Below are positions 42,906-50,486 of a stretch of DNA of 64,000 nt, one piece after another. Below the pieces are notes generated by a model, which was not told where the DNA came from, made no database searches, and saw nothing but the letters and a program-made list of their open reading frames with translations. The position numbers and the translations under genes are program-made. Each line of letters starts with the position of its first letter. The stretch's first letter is position 1. The stretch is from Planctomycetota bacterium (GTDB lineage Bacteria; Planctomycetota; PUPC01; DSUN01): assembly GCA_035384565.1 (NCBI GenBank), contig DAOOIT010000023.1:17653-81652 (forward strand), in the 5' to 3' direction.

Positions 42906-44258
42906 GTGCTCCTCCGTCGCCTCTACTGGGCTGCGTACATCGCCTCCCACCTTCGGGGACAGGGCGGCTGGGCCTTCCAACCCCCGCCCGTCATCCGCCG
43001 AGCCCAGTCGCGTCGCCTCCGTCGCATCCTCTCCCACGCCTACCGCCACGTGCCCCACTACCAGGAGGCCATGCGGCGCCTGGGCCTCACGCCAGCCGAC
43101 TTCCACTCGGCAGACGACCTGGCTCGCCTGCCGCTCATCGAACGCGAGCAGGTCCAACGGGACCCCGAGCGCTTCTACTCGCGGGCCATTCCCGACTCCC
43201 AATGCCTGCTCCTGCCCACCAGCGGGAGCTGCGGCGTCCCGATCCGAATCCGCCTCGACCTGCCAGCCCTCTTCCAATCCGCCGCCCACACGGGCCGCGA
43301 ACGGGCCAACGTCATCCCCATCCTGGGGAGAAGCTTCGGGTATCGCGAGGCACTGATCGCGCCCGACGTGGCTCAGACGACCCTGGTTCTCGACTTCTGC
43401 CACAAGCACGCGTGGTTCCCTCCGGGCCGCCGGGTGCAGCGCCGAATCTACAAGATTGCCGCGCCGCTGGCACACACCGCGGCCGAACTCAACAACTTCA
43501 AACCCGATCTTCTGTTCTCATACGGCTCCTACATTGACATGCTTCTCGCCCACGCGCGCGCGAGCGGCGCACCGTTTCACTACCCGAAGGCCATCACTTA
43601 CAGCGCCGACGCCATGTCGCCCGCCGTTCGACGGCTGCTGCTCGAGGAGCTGCGCATTCCTGTGTTCGCCTGGTACCGCGCGGTCGAGGCATTCAACATG
43701 GGCCAGGAGTGCGACCACCACCGAGGGATCCACCTGAACATCGATCTCCACCCCCTTCGCCTAGTGGACGCGGAGGGCCGTCCCGTGCCGGCAGGTGAGC
43801 AGGGGGATGTCGTGGTGTCCAACCTGGTGAATCGCGCGACCGTGCTGCTCAACTACCGGCTCGGCGACCGGGCGGCGATGCTGCCAGATCCCTGTTCTTG
43901 CGGGCGCTCCCTGCCGCTTCTGAGTTTCCCGCCGGGCCGCGGCGACGATTTCGTGGTGCTCCCCTCAGGCGAGTTGGCCCATTGCGCCACCATCCACGTG
44001 GAACTGGTGCACGGCGAGCCGGTCTGGGCGGCTCAGGTCGTGCAGGTCTCGCCGTCGCACTTCGACGTCGTGGCCGTTCCCCGCGAACGGTGCGACCCAT
44101 CTGCGATGGCCGCGCGCCTCGCGCATCGCCTCTCGCAGCGCCTCCACGCCGAGTTCACCGTGTCGGTCACGTTCGCCGACAGCCTGCCGCGCACGCCAGG
44201 CGGCAAGTGCCCCCTGTTCGTCTCCAAGGTGCCTCGCCCCGGCCAGCCGGCGCGGTAG
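42906..44258 (+). CDS. PaaK-like adenylate-forming enzyme
   Basis: A 450-residue protein resembling phenylacetate-CoA ligase-type and capsule-associated CapK-like AMP-binding proteins. Typical elements: RRLRRILSHAYRHVPHYQEA at the start, LARLPLIEREQVQRDPERF, the phosphate loop LLLPTSGSCGVPIRI, a central YSADAMSPAVRRLLLEE, YRAVEAFNMGQEC near the acid-binding site and LNYRLGDRAAML. The usual Thr/Ser-Gly-Gly loop is TSGSCG here. The acid activated is unknown. GTG start with TAGGAG. It converges on the radical SAM/DUF116 operon; a shared pathway is only a guess. Confidence 0.78.
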   Translation: MLLRRLYWAAYIASHLRGQGGWAFQPPPVIRRAQSRRLRRILSHAYRHVPHYQEAMRRLGLTPADFHSADDLARLPLIEREQVQRDPERFYSRAIPDSQCLLLPTSGSCGVPIRIRLDLPALFQSAAHTGRERANVIPILGRSFGYREALIAPDVAQTTLVLDFCHKHAWFPPGRRVQRRIYKIAAPLAHTAAELNNFKPDLLFSYGSYIDMLLAHARASGAPFHYPKAITYSADAMSPAVRRLLLEELRIPVFAWYRAVEAFNMGQECDHHRGIHLNIDLHPLRLVDAEGRPVPAGEQGDVVVSNLVNRATVLLNYRLGDRAAMLPDPCSCGRSLPLLSFPPGRGDDFVVLPSGELAHCATIHVELVHGEPVWAAQVVQVSPSHFDVVAVPRERCDPSAMAARLAHRLSQRLHAEFTVSVTFADSLPRTPGGKCPLFVSKVPRPGQPAR

Positions 44259-44284
44259 GCGCGACGGCCCCTTACCCGGTGCCC

Positions 44285-45382
44285 TCACACGGTGCATCGC
44301 GCGCCGAGCCGTGTGAGGGCCTGCTCGAACGTCTCCTCGTGGCCCGAGTAGCTGCACGCCGAATCGCCGTCGTGCGAGTAGCGATCCTTCAGGTCTCGGA
44401 ACTCCTTGAAGAACGGGTTGGCCAAGGCCTGCGCCAACGGGACCTCGGCCAGGCAGTCCGCGGCCAGTCGTGCGGCCGGGCACGGCTCCAGGAAGCCGTC
44501 GGGCGAGATGTGGGCGATGCCATTGCCGCCCGCCTGGCAGCCGCCGAAACGCAACTCGTCGGCGGGGAAGCCGATGATGGGCACCTCCAGCGCCGCTCGG
44601 CAGCGCTGGAGGCCCGCCTCGATCTGCTCCGACAACGGAGGCTCGACCGGCGGGCTCGGAATCTGCTCGAGGAAGAACCCGCTACGGCACCCGCGCTGGA
44701 CGAGCGAGCCGACGAACTCCGGGGTCGTGGCCGAAGCGACGTTGTCCCCCGACAGCGTGATCGAGAAGCCGAAGGGGATGTCGCGCTCGCGGAGCGCGGC
44801 CATCGCGTCCAGGGCGGTCTGGAAGCTCCCCTCGCCCCGGCGCGCGTTGCACGCCTCCAGCGGGCCATCCACGCTCACCAGCCAGAGCATGTTCGGCGTC
44901 GCCAGGCCATCGTCCAGGAATCCCCGGAGCAGGCTGCCGTTGGTGAACACGATGAACGGCACCTCCGGCATCTCCCCGGGAATCGTGAAGAACTCGCGGT
45001 GCAGCAGCGGCTCGCCCCCCGACACCACGATGAGGCCCACCCCCAGTTCCTCCGCCTCGTGGAGGATGCGGCGGGCCATCGGCACGGCCATGTGCTCCTT
45101 GGCGTACCGCTGCGTGTAGCAGTGCGGGCACCGGTAGTTGCACCGCCCGGTGATCGCCATGAACAGCACCGAAGGCACGTGAAGCCCTCGCTCCTTGCGC
45201 GCGGCAGCGCGCAGCCTCTCGCAACGGCCCATCCTCGAGAGCCAGGCGGGCGCCAGCTTCATCACATCGGCGCGCACGGGCGGCCCCGTGAGCAGGCCCC
45301 GCCCCATCTGCTGCGTGACGTACTCGCTGAACGTCCTGGGCGTCCTCAGGGAGCCCATCAACCCCTTCACCATGTCGAGCAT
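44285..45382 (-). CDS. Radical SAM protein
   Basis: A 365-residue radical SAM enzyme. The [4Fe-4S] motif CNYRCPHC has Cys at 81, 85 and 88. GGE motif VVSGGEPLLH, and later LVSVDGPLEACNARRG and FGFSITLSGDN complete the TIM barrel. The C-terminal quarter has several cysteines (FGGCQAGGNG, FLEPCPAAR, ADCLAE, DSACSYSG) like a partial SPASM/auxiliary cluster region, so a second cluster is possible. The reaction is unknown. ATG 45382 overlaps the upstream DUF116 gene by 16 nt, so it is the third gene of a DUF116-DUF116-radical SAM operon. Confidence 0.85.
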   Translation of the reverse strand: MLDMVKGLMGSLRTPRTFSEYVTQQMGRGLLTGPPVRADVMKLAPAWLSRMGRCERLRAAARKERGLHVPSVLFMAITGRCNYRCPHCYTQRYAKEHMAVPMARRILHEAEELGVGLIVVSGGEPLLHREFFTIPGEMPEVPFIVFTNGSLLRGFLDDGLATPNMLWLVSVDGPLEACNARRGEGSFQTALDAMAALRERDIPFGFSITLSGDNVASATTPEFVGSLVQRGCRSGFFLEQIPSPPVEPPLSEQIEAGLQRCRAALEVPIIGFPADELRFGGCQAGGNGIAHISPDGFLEPCPAARLAADCLAEVPLAQALANPFFKEFRDLKDRYSHDGDSACSYSGHEETFEQALTRLGARCTV

Positions 45383-46068
45383 ACGGTTGGGTTCCTTCTT
45401 CCTGTCCCCTCGTGTTCCTCTGCTTTCGCCCCGTTCGCATCGGTCCAGCCGCTCAGGCGCAGCGCCGCCCGCACGCGGTCGAGGTCCACATCGGTCGCCA
45501 CGCATCCGTTTCGGGTCAGCGGCACGCCGTAGGTGGGCAGGCGTCCCAGGGCCATCATCACCTTGTTGCACTCGTGCGCGCAGGCGACCAGCAGGGCCGC
45601 CTCGGGCCGCTCCTCGGCGACCAGCCGCGGCACGTACGCCGAGCCGGTCAGGATGAACACCCGCCAGCCCACGCGCGCGCCCTCCTCATGGATCGCCTGG
45701 AGTTTGCAGAGCCCGCATCGCCCGCACTGAATCCCGCGTCGGCTGCTGGGCGCCGCGCAGGCAAGATGCCGCAGGCACGCCGGCGCCAGCACGAGCCCCC
45801 GTCGCGCCACAGCCAGCCGGCCCCGGTTGGCCTCGTTGCGCAGGCGCACCATCAGGACATCCAGCGGCGCCTTCACGGGAAGCGCTCCCCAGAGCATCCT
45901 CAACGGCAGGTAGAGAAGTTCGAGGACACCCAGGGCAAACCGCTTCAGCGGAGCGGAGCCCCCATGGCCCACACGCACGGCGATGGCCAGCGACAGCGCC
46001 ACACACGTCAGCCCGGCCAGGGCTGCCGCGGCCACGGCTCTTCCTATCTGCTCGGCGACGCTCCACAT
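45367..46068 (-). CDS. DUF116 membrane protein, second paralog
   Basis: A 233-residue protein. One or two N-terminal membrane helices (AVAAAALAGLTCVALSLAIA), then a cytoplasmic Cys-rich domain: PACLRHLACAA, GIQCGRCGLCKLQAI, ILTGSAYVPRLV, VACAHECNKVMMA and YGVPLTRNGCVATDVDLD. This is the DUF116 pattern; the conserved cysteines suggest an Fe-S cluster or metal site. No activity is established for the family. Overlaps both neighbours (25 nt with the upstream paralog), so the three genes form one unit. Confidence 0.8.
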   Translation of the reverse strand: MWSVAEQIGRAVAAAALAGLTCVALSLAIAVRVGHGGSAPLKRFALGVLELLYLPLRMLWGALPVKAPLDVLMVRLRNEANRGRLAVARRGLVLAPACLRHLACAAPSSRRGIQCGRCGLCKLQAIHEEGARVGWRVFILTGSAYVPRLVAEERPEAALLVACAHECNKVMMALGRLPTYGVPLTRNGCVATDVDLDRVRAALRLSGWTDANGAKAEEHEGTGRRNPTVCSTW

Positions 46069-46703
46069 TGCGTCATCGCCTCCGTCACAAGGTCCAGGTC
46101 CGCCGTGGTCTCGAAGCAGCCATCCGACGCCAGCGGCACACCCCGGGCCGCCACGCCCATCCGCAGTCCGGCCAGCATCGCCCCGCTGAGTTCGGCCGCA
46201 CACGCCACCCCGATGGCCGCGTCCACTCCAAGCTCCTTCGCGAGCCGCTTGACGCACCCATCGCCCGGCGCGATGCAGAAGTAGAAGCCCTCCCGCTCGG
46301 CCCGCTCAGCCAGCTCACCGAGCCTGCACTTCCCACACCGCACGCAACGGTAACCCAGCCGTGGATCCAGCCGCGCCCGGCAGTCGCGAGCCCGCAGACA
46401 CTGCGGCACGGCCAGCAGGCGACGCGGGCCGGCGTGCGAGAAGGCGGCAGCTCCAACCCGGTTGGCCGCCTCGATGAGGAAACGGTCGAAGAGTCGCCCA
46501 TCCCGTCCCAGCCGTCGCAGCACCAGCGCCATCGGCGACTGAAGCAGCGCGCCACCGAGGACAGCCAAGCGGGGCCAGGCGACTGCACCGGACCTCCGGT
46601 AAGCCACCAGCAGGGCCACCGTGGTTGTAACCAGGCACACTAGTACTGCGCCGGCGAGCAGGGATAACACCCCGAGTGCGCCGAATAACAGGTTGAGGAC
46701 CAC
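46044..46703 (-). CDS. DUF116 membrane protein, first paralog
   Basis: About 219 residues from GTG 46703. N-terminal hydrophobic helices (LLFGALGVLSLLAGAVLVCL) are followed by the same Cys pattern as the next gene: VPQCLRARDCRA, YRCVRCGKCRLGELA, CIAPGDGCVKRL, GVACAAELSGAML and GVPLASDGCFETTADLDL. The paralog next door shares the layout but is well diverged. A TTG at 46745 is in frame, but the promoter predicts a transcript starting there, so the internal GTG with AAGGAA upstream is preferred. Confidence 0.78.
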   Translation of the reverse strand: MVLNLLFGALGVLSLLAGAVLVCLVTTTVALLVAYRRSGAVAWPRLAVLGGALLQSPMALVLRRLGRDGRLFDRFLIEAANRVGAAAFSHAGPRRLLAVPQCLRARDCRARLDPRLGYRCVRCGKCRLGELAERAEREGFYFCIAPGDGCVKRLAKELGVDAAIGVACAAELSGAMLAGLRMGVAARGVPLASDGCFETTADLDLVTEAMTQCGASPSR

Positions 46704-46752
46704 AGGGAGGTTCCTTGTGAGGTCATTGGGGCGGTGGGCCGTCAACTATTTG

Positions 46753-46782
46753 ATTGTACACTAAATCTATGCGCAAATGCAA
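46753..46782 (-). promoter_or_regulatory. Promoter for the DUF116-DUF116-radical SAM operon
   Basis: Minus strand TTGCAT (46782-46777), 18-bp spacer, TACAAT (46758-46753). It sits in a short AT-richer patch that is unusual for this window. Confidence 0.65.
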
Positions 46783-46946
46783 GAAAGATGATGCAGTGGG
46801 TACCAGACCCAACACCCCAGTAACCATAAGTCATTGCCTGAGAAGATTTTGGATGTTAGCGTAACCGCCGCAAACCGATCGGCGGCCCAACTGCCGTTGC
46901 TCTCAAGGACGTTCAGGATGCGAGAACGTTACTTGAGGGGAGAGGA

Positions 46947-47552
46947 TCACCGATCCGGCCCGCGTTCCGCCGCCTCCGTGCCCCGGAGCGGCCTGGGGCA
47001 CCACTCGTCATCGCCGAGGATGTCCAGGGTCGTGATCCCAAGGAGCAAGTCCACCAGTTCCGCGATGTTGAAGCCGATCTCGATAGAGAGGCCCGCGGTA
47101 GCGGCAATGCCGATCCAGAAGCGCTCGCCCACCTTGCCGCCGCGCGTCGGCTCCAGGTCCTTGGCGTAGCGGCGTTTCGTGATAGACGTGCCCAAGGTAT
47201 GCACGCGGTTCCCCGAGCCGTCGCTCCCCTCTTCATTGGCCACCAGAGGCAGGCCCGCCTGATAGTGGATATCGCCGATGTAGACGTCGCCGCCCCGCTG
47301 CTTCTGCCACCCGCGGTCGCCGTAGCGCCCGCGCCAGCCGTAGTTCTCGCCCGCGGCCATTCCCATCCCAAGCACGGCCCAATCGGTCACCATCACCCTG
47401 GTATATGTGATCAGGCCGTATCCGACCGTGAACTTGAAGCAGTCGGTCAGGTCCGCGCCGCGTTTCCCCAGATAGCCTCGAGGCGGTTGTGCACACCCTG
47501 CCGCACCGGCGCACAGCATGAACGCGAGCAGGCTTCGCCTCCAGCTTCTCAC
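46947..47552 (-). CDS. Lipoprotein of unknown function
   Basis: A 201-residue lipoprotein: basic n-region RSWRRS, core LLAFMLCAGAAGC with lipobox Cys near residue 19. The mature part is Gly/Tyr/Trp-rich (YLGKRGADLTDCFKFTVGYG; MGMAAGENYGWRGRYGDRGW) and ends with a hydrophobic stretch (AATAGLSIEIGFNIAELVDL) that may be membrane-associated or beta-barrel-like. No family recognised. GTG start has AGGAGA 6 nt upstream. Promoter at 47599-47627. Confidence 0.68.
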   Translation of the reverse strand: MRSWRRSLLAFMLCAGAAGCAQPPRGYLGKRGADLTDCFKFTVGYGLITYTRVMVTDWAVLGMGMAAGENYGWRGRYGDRGWQKQRGGDVYIGDIHYQAGLPLVANEEGSDGSGNRVHTLGTSITKRRYAKDLEPTRGGKVGERFWIGIAATAGLSIEIGFNIAELVDLLLGITTLDILGDDEWCPRPLRGTEAAERGPDR

Positions 47553-47598
47553 TCGGACTCTCCTGTTCGTGGACGTGCGGGCCGAGTTGCGCTCCAGT

Positions 47599-47627
47599 AG
47601 TATCGCAGTCCCGGCCCGCTGCGTCAA
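47599..47627 (-). promoter_or_regulatory. Promoter for the lipoprotein gene
   Basis: Minus strand TTGACG (47627-47622), 17-bp spacer, GATACT (47604-47599). Confidence 0.55.
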
Positions 47628-47636
47628 GCGGCCCCC

Positions 47637-48566
47637 TCAGTGGCCTCCGCCTCCGGCTCCCTCGCGGCCGGCCATCACCACGCGCACCCCGCGCTCGGAG
47701 ACCACTGCCGCCAGGCGGGACAGCCGGGCCTCCTCGGGCGCCTGCGTCCCCTCCAGCGCATAGGCGCGCCCAAGCCGCTGGTACTTCGACTCGGCGAAGC
47801 GATGGTACGGCAGCAGTTCGACGCCTTCGAGGTTGGGCAGCTCGCGCGCGATATCCGCGATAGCCGCCAGATTCCCCTCGTCGTCGGTCCATCCAGGGAC
47901 GATCGGGACCCTGACCCTCAGTGGCACGCCTGTCGTCCCCAGCCGCCGCGCGTTGGCGAGGATTAGTTCGTTCCCCGCGCCGGTGGCCCGGCGATGGCGG
48001 TCAGAGTCCGCGAGTTTGAGATCGAGGAGGACCAGCCTGGTATCTGGCAACACCCTCTCGAATGCCGCCCACGGCACGCACGCCGCAGTGTCGAGGGCCG
48101 TGTGGACGCCCCGCGCCCGACACCGCGACAGCACCTCAGCGCAGAAGTCGGCCTGAAGCAGCGGCTCGCCCCCCGAGAGAGTCACGCCGCCGCCCGAGTT
48201 GTCGTAGAACGGCTTGTCCCTGAGCACCTCGGCCACCACCTCGTCGGCGGTCAACTCGCGCCCTTCCACCACAATGGCCTCGGCGTAGCAGACCTCGGCG
48301 CACCTGCCGCACACCCGGCAGCGCGCCCTGTCGTACCTGGCCTCGCCTCCTTCGAGCCTTCGCGCTCCCGTCTCGCACGCCGCGAAGCAATGGCCGCAGC
48401 GGATGCACTTGGCCGGGAAGAAGGCCAGCTCGGGCGCTTCCGCGATGGACTCCGGGTTGTGGCACCATACGCAGGCCAGCGAGCAGCCCTTGAGGAATAC
48501 GGTGGTGCGAATGCCCGGCCCATCGTGGATCGAGAAGCGCTGGATGTTGAACACGCGCCCCGTCAT
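47637..48566 (-). CDS. Glycyl-radical enzyme activating protein
   Basis: A 309-residue radical SAM activase that installs the glycyl radical on a partner enzyme. SAM cluster CSLACVWC has Cys at 28, 32 and 35. An inserted two-cluster ferredoxin domain (CIRCGHCFAACETGA, CRVCGRCAEVCYAEA) is typical of activases for glycerol/diol dehydratases, choline lyase and related enzymes rather than PflA. GGVTLSGGEPLLQ follows. ATG 48566 overlaps the glycerol kinase TGA (ATGA), so translation is coupled. No glycyl-radical enzyme gene is within the window, which is unusual. Confidence 0.88.
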   Translation of the reverse strand: MTGRVFNIQRFSIHDGPGIRTTVFLKGCSLACVWCHNPESIAEAPELAFFPAKCIRCGHCFAACETGARRLEGGEARYDRARCRVCGRCAEVCYAEAIVVEGRELTADEVVAEVLRDKPFYDNSGGGVTLSGGEPLLQADFCAEVLSRCRARGVHTALDTAACVPWAAFERVLPDTRLVLLDLKLADSDRHRRATGAGNELILANARRLGTTGVPLRVRVPIVPGWTDDEGNLAAIADIARELPNLEGVELLPYHRFAESKYQRLGRAYALEGTQAPEEARLSRLAAVVSERGVRVVMAGREGAGGGGH

Positions 48567-50041
48567 GCTTGCCATCCTCGGGCGCGCGAGACCGCCTCGC
48601 ACCATCGCGCGTAGAGGCGCTCGGCCCTCCCCCGCTCCATCGCGGGCGTGAACACGCGGTCCACGCCGCGCTTCTCGAGAAACCCCTCCTGGCTCCAGAG
48701 GCCAGCCGCTATCCCCGCGGCCGCTGCCGCGCCGAGGGCCGTCGTCTCGGCCACGGCGCTGCGCTCGACGGGGATCCCCAGGATGTCAGCCTGGAATTGC
48801 ATGAGCCAGTCGTTCGCCGTCGCACCACCGTCGGCCTGGAGGGCACGGACTTCGCCTCTCACCTCGGGCGGGAGGGCTTCGACCACATCGCGGGTCTGAT
48901 AGGCCATGGCCTCCAGCGCCGCCCGCACCAGGTGCTCGCGTCGCGTGGCGCGCGTCAGGCCGACGAAGGTGCCGCGGGCAGAGCTGTCCCAGTGCGGCGC
49001 GCCGAGGCCGACGAGGGCGGGGACGAAGTAGACGCCCTCGTTGTCGGGCAGCGACCGCGCCATCGCCTCGCTCTCGCCCGCCTTCTCGATGAGCTTCAGC
49101 CCATCGCGGAGCCATTGGATTGCCGCGCCGCCAATAAAGACGCTTCCCTCCAGAGCATATTGGAGCGGCTGCCCCTCCTTCTGCCAAGCCACGGTCGTCA
49201 GCAGCTTGTCCGAAAGCTCAAGGCGTGGGCCCGTGCTGACGAGGAGGAAGAGGCCGGTCCCATAGGTGTTCTTGAGATTCCGCGGCGAGAAGCCGCCTTG
49301 GCCGAAGAGCGCGGCCTGCTGATCGCCCAGGTCGGCCGCGATCGGCACCTCGCGCCCGAGCACGGCCCCGTCCGTGAGGCCGATGACCGACATGGAGGGC
49401 CGCACCTCGGGAAGCGTGACCCCCTTGATCCCAAAGAGATCCACAAGCCAGTCATCCCATCGCCCCTCGACGATGTTGTAGAGGAGCGTCCGCGAGGCAT
49501 TGGAGGGGTCGGTGGCGTGAACGCGGCCGCCGGTGAGGTTCCAAATCGCCCACGTGTCCACCGTGCCGAAGAGCAGACGGCCCTGGTCAGCCAGGGCCCG
49601 GGCCTCGGGCACGTTCTCCAGCATCCAGGCGATCTTCGTGGCGGAGAAGTAGGCATCAATCACCAGGCCCGTCCTGCGATGAACCTCTTTGGCGCGGTAC
49701 GCCTTCAGTTCCGCGCAGCGCTCGGCGGTCCGCCGGCACTGCCACACGATGGCGTTGTGGACGGGGCGGCCGGTCTCGCGGTCCCACAGCACCGTCGTCT
49801 CGCGCTGGTTGGTCACGGCCACCGCGGCGATGTCGGCCACGCTCACCTCGCGCGACACGCGGCGGAGGCACGTGAGCAGACTATCCCAGATCTCGAACGG
49901 GTCGTGCTCGACCCACCCTGGCCGAGGGAAGAGCTGCGTGAACTCGGAGTATGCCTGGGCCACGGGGCGGAAGCTGGCGTCGAAGGCAATCGCCCGATTG
50001 CCCGTCGTCCCCAGGTCCAGCGCCAACACCAGCTTCGCCAT
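48563..50041 (-). CDS. glpK: Glycerol kinase (FGGY family)
   Basis: A 492-residue kinase making sn-glycerol 3-phosphate. Matches GlpK closely: GTVDTWAIWNLTGGRVHATD, SNASRTLLYNI, NTYGTGLFLLVSTG, HWDSSARGTFVGLTRATRRE and LQADGGATANDWLMQFQADI. The N-terminal phosphate loop reads ALDLGTTGNRAI, slightly different from the usual DQGTTSSRA, so a related polyol substrate is possible. ATG 50041 has GAGGA at 8-nt spacing. First gene of a two-gene operon with the activase. Confidence 0.88.
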   Translation of the reverse strand: MAKLVLALDLGTTGNRAIAFDASFRPVAQAYSEFTQLFPRPGWVEHDPFEIWDSLLTCLRRVSREVSVADIAAVAVTNQRETTVLWDRETGRPVHNAIVWQCRRTAERCAELKAYRAKEVHRRTGLVIDAYFSATKIAWMLENVPEARALADQGRLLFGTVDTWAIWNLTGGRVHATDPSNASRTLLYNIVEGRWDDWLVDLFGIKGVTLPEVRPSMSVIGLTDGAVLGREVPIAADLGDQQAALFGQGGFSPRNLKNTYGTGLFLLVSTGPRLELSDKLLTTVAWQKEGQPLQYALEGSVFIGGAAIQWLRDGLKLIEKAGESEAMARSLPDNEGVYFVPALVGLGAPHWDSSARGTFVGLTRATRREHLVRAALEAMAYQTRDVVEALPPEVRGEVRALQADGGATANDWLMQFQADILGIPVERSAVAETTALGAAAAAGIAAGLWSQEGFLEKRGVDRVFTPAMERGRAERLYARWCEAVSRARGWQA

Positions 50042-50101
50042 TCTGCCGGTCCTCGTCCTCGTCGCCACACCATCGCAGGGCACAGAGGCCCCGCCCCCAC
50101 C

Positions 50102-50130
50102 ATTGTGCGCGGGGACGCGACGAAAATCAA
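50102..50130 (-). promoter_or_regulatory. Possible promoter for glpK
   Basis: Minus strand TTGATT (50130-50125), 17-bp spacer, CACAAT (50107-50102). Confidence 0.4.
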
Positions 50131-50147
50131 CCGCGTTGGCGGCATCG

Positions 50148-50176
50148 TTGATCTCCCGCCGCGGCTCTGCTATAGC
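50148..50176 (+). promoter_or_regulatory. Possible promoter for the DUF4091 gene
   Basis: TTGATC, 17-bp spacer, TATAGC. It would place the long inverted repeat at 50229-50397 in a 5' UTR of about 300 nt. Confidence 0.4.
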
Positions 50177-50228
50177 ATAGAGCATCACGGTTGACCGGCG
50201 CCAGCTTGGCGCCGCGGCCCAGCCCGAA

Positions 50229-50397
50229 GGGCGGCAGGTGGTGGCCACGGGCGTAAGCCCGTGGACCGCAATGCCCCACCCACCAGCCCCCGCGGGGGGC
50301 GGCAGAGGTCCAGGTTCCTGCCGCCCCTTGCGGGGGCTGGGTCTGGGGTTGCGCCTCCCTTCCACGGGCTTACGCCCGTGGCTACACTCTGCCGCCC
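50229..50397. repeat. Long inverted repeat with about 75-nt arms
   Basis: Arms 50229-50305 and 50318-50397 are imperfect reverse complements around a 12-nt spacer. Each arm also contains its own hairpin: CCACGGGC-GTAA-GCCCGTGG on the left and its reverse complement on the right. Outer and inner ends both carry GGCGGCAG/CTGCCGCC. Non-coding, between glpK and the DUF4091 gene. Confidence 0.85.
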
Positions 50398-50486
50398 GCC
50401 CATGGCGGGCTGCGAAGGCAGTTGTCCTGAGTTGGTGCCGCCAGTAGCACAGTTCTCTTCCCGACCTGTTCTCAGGAGGTCCACGG

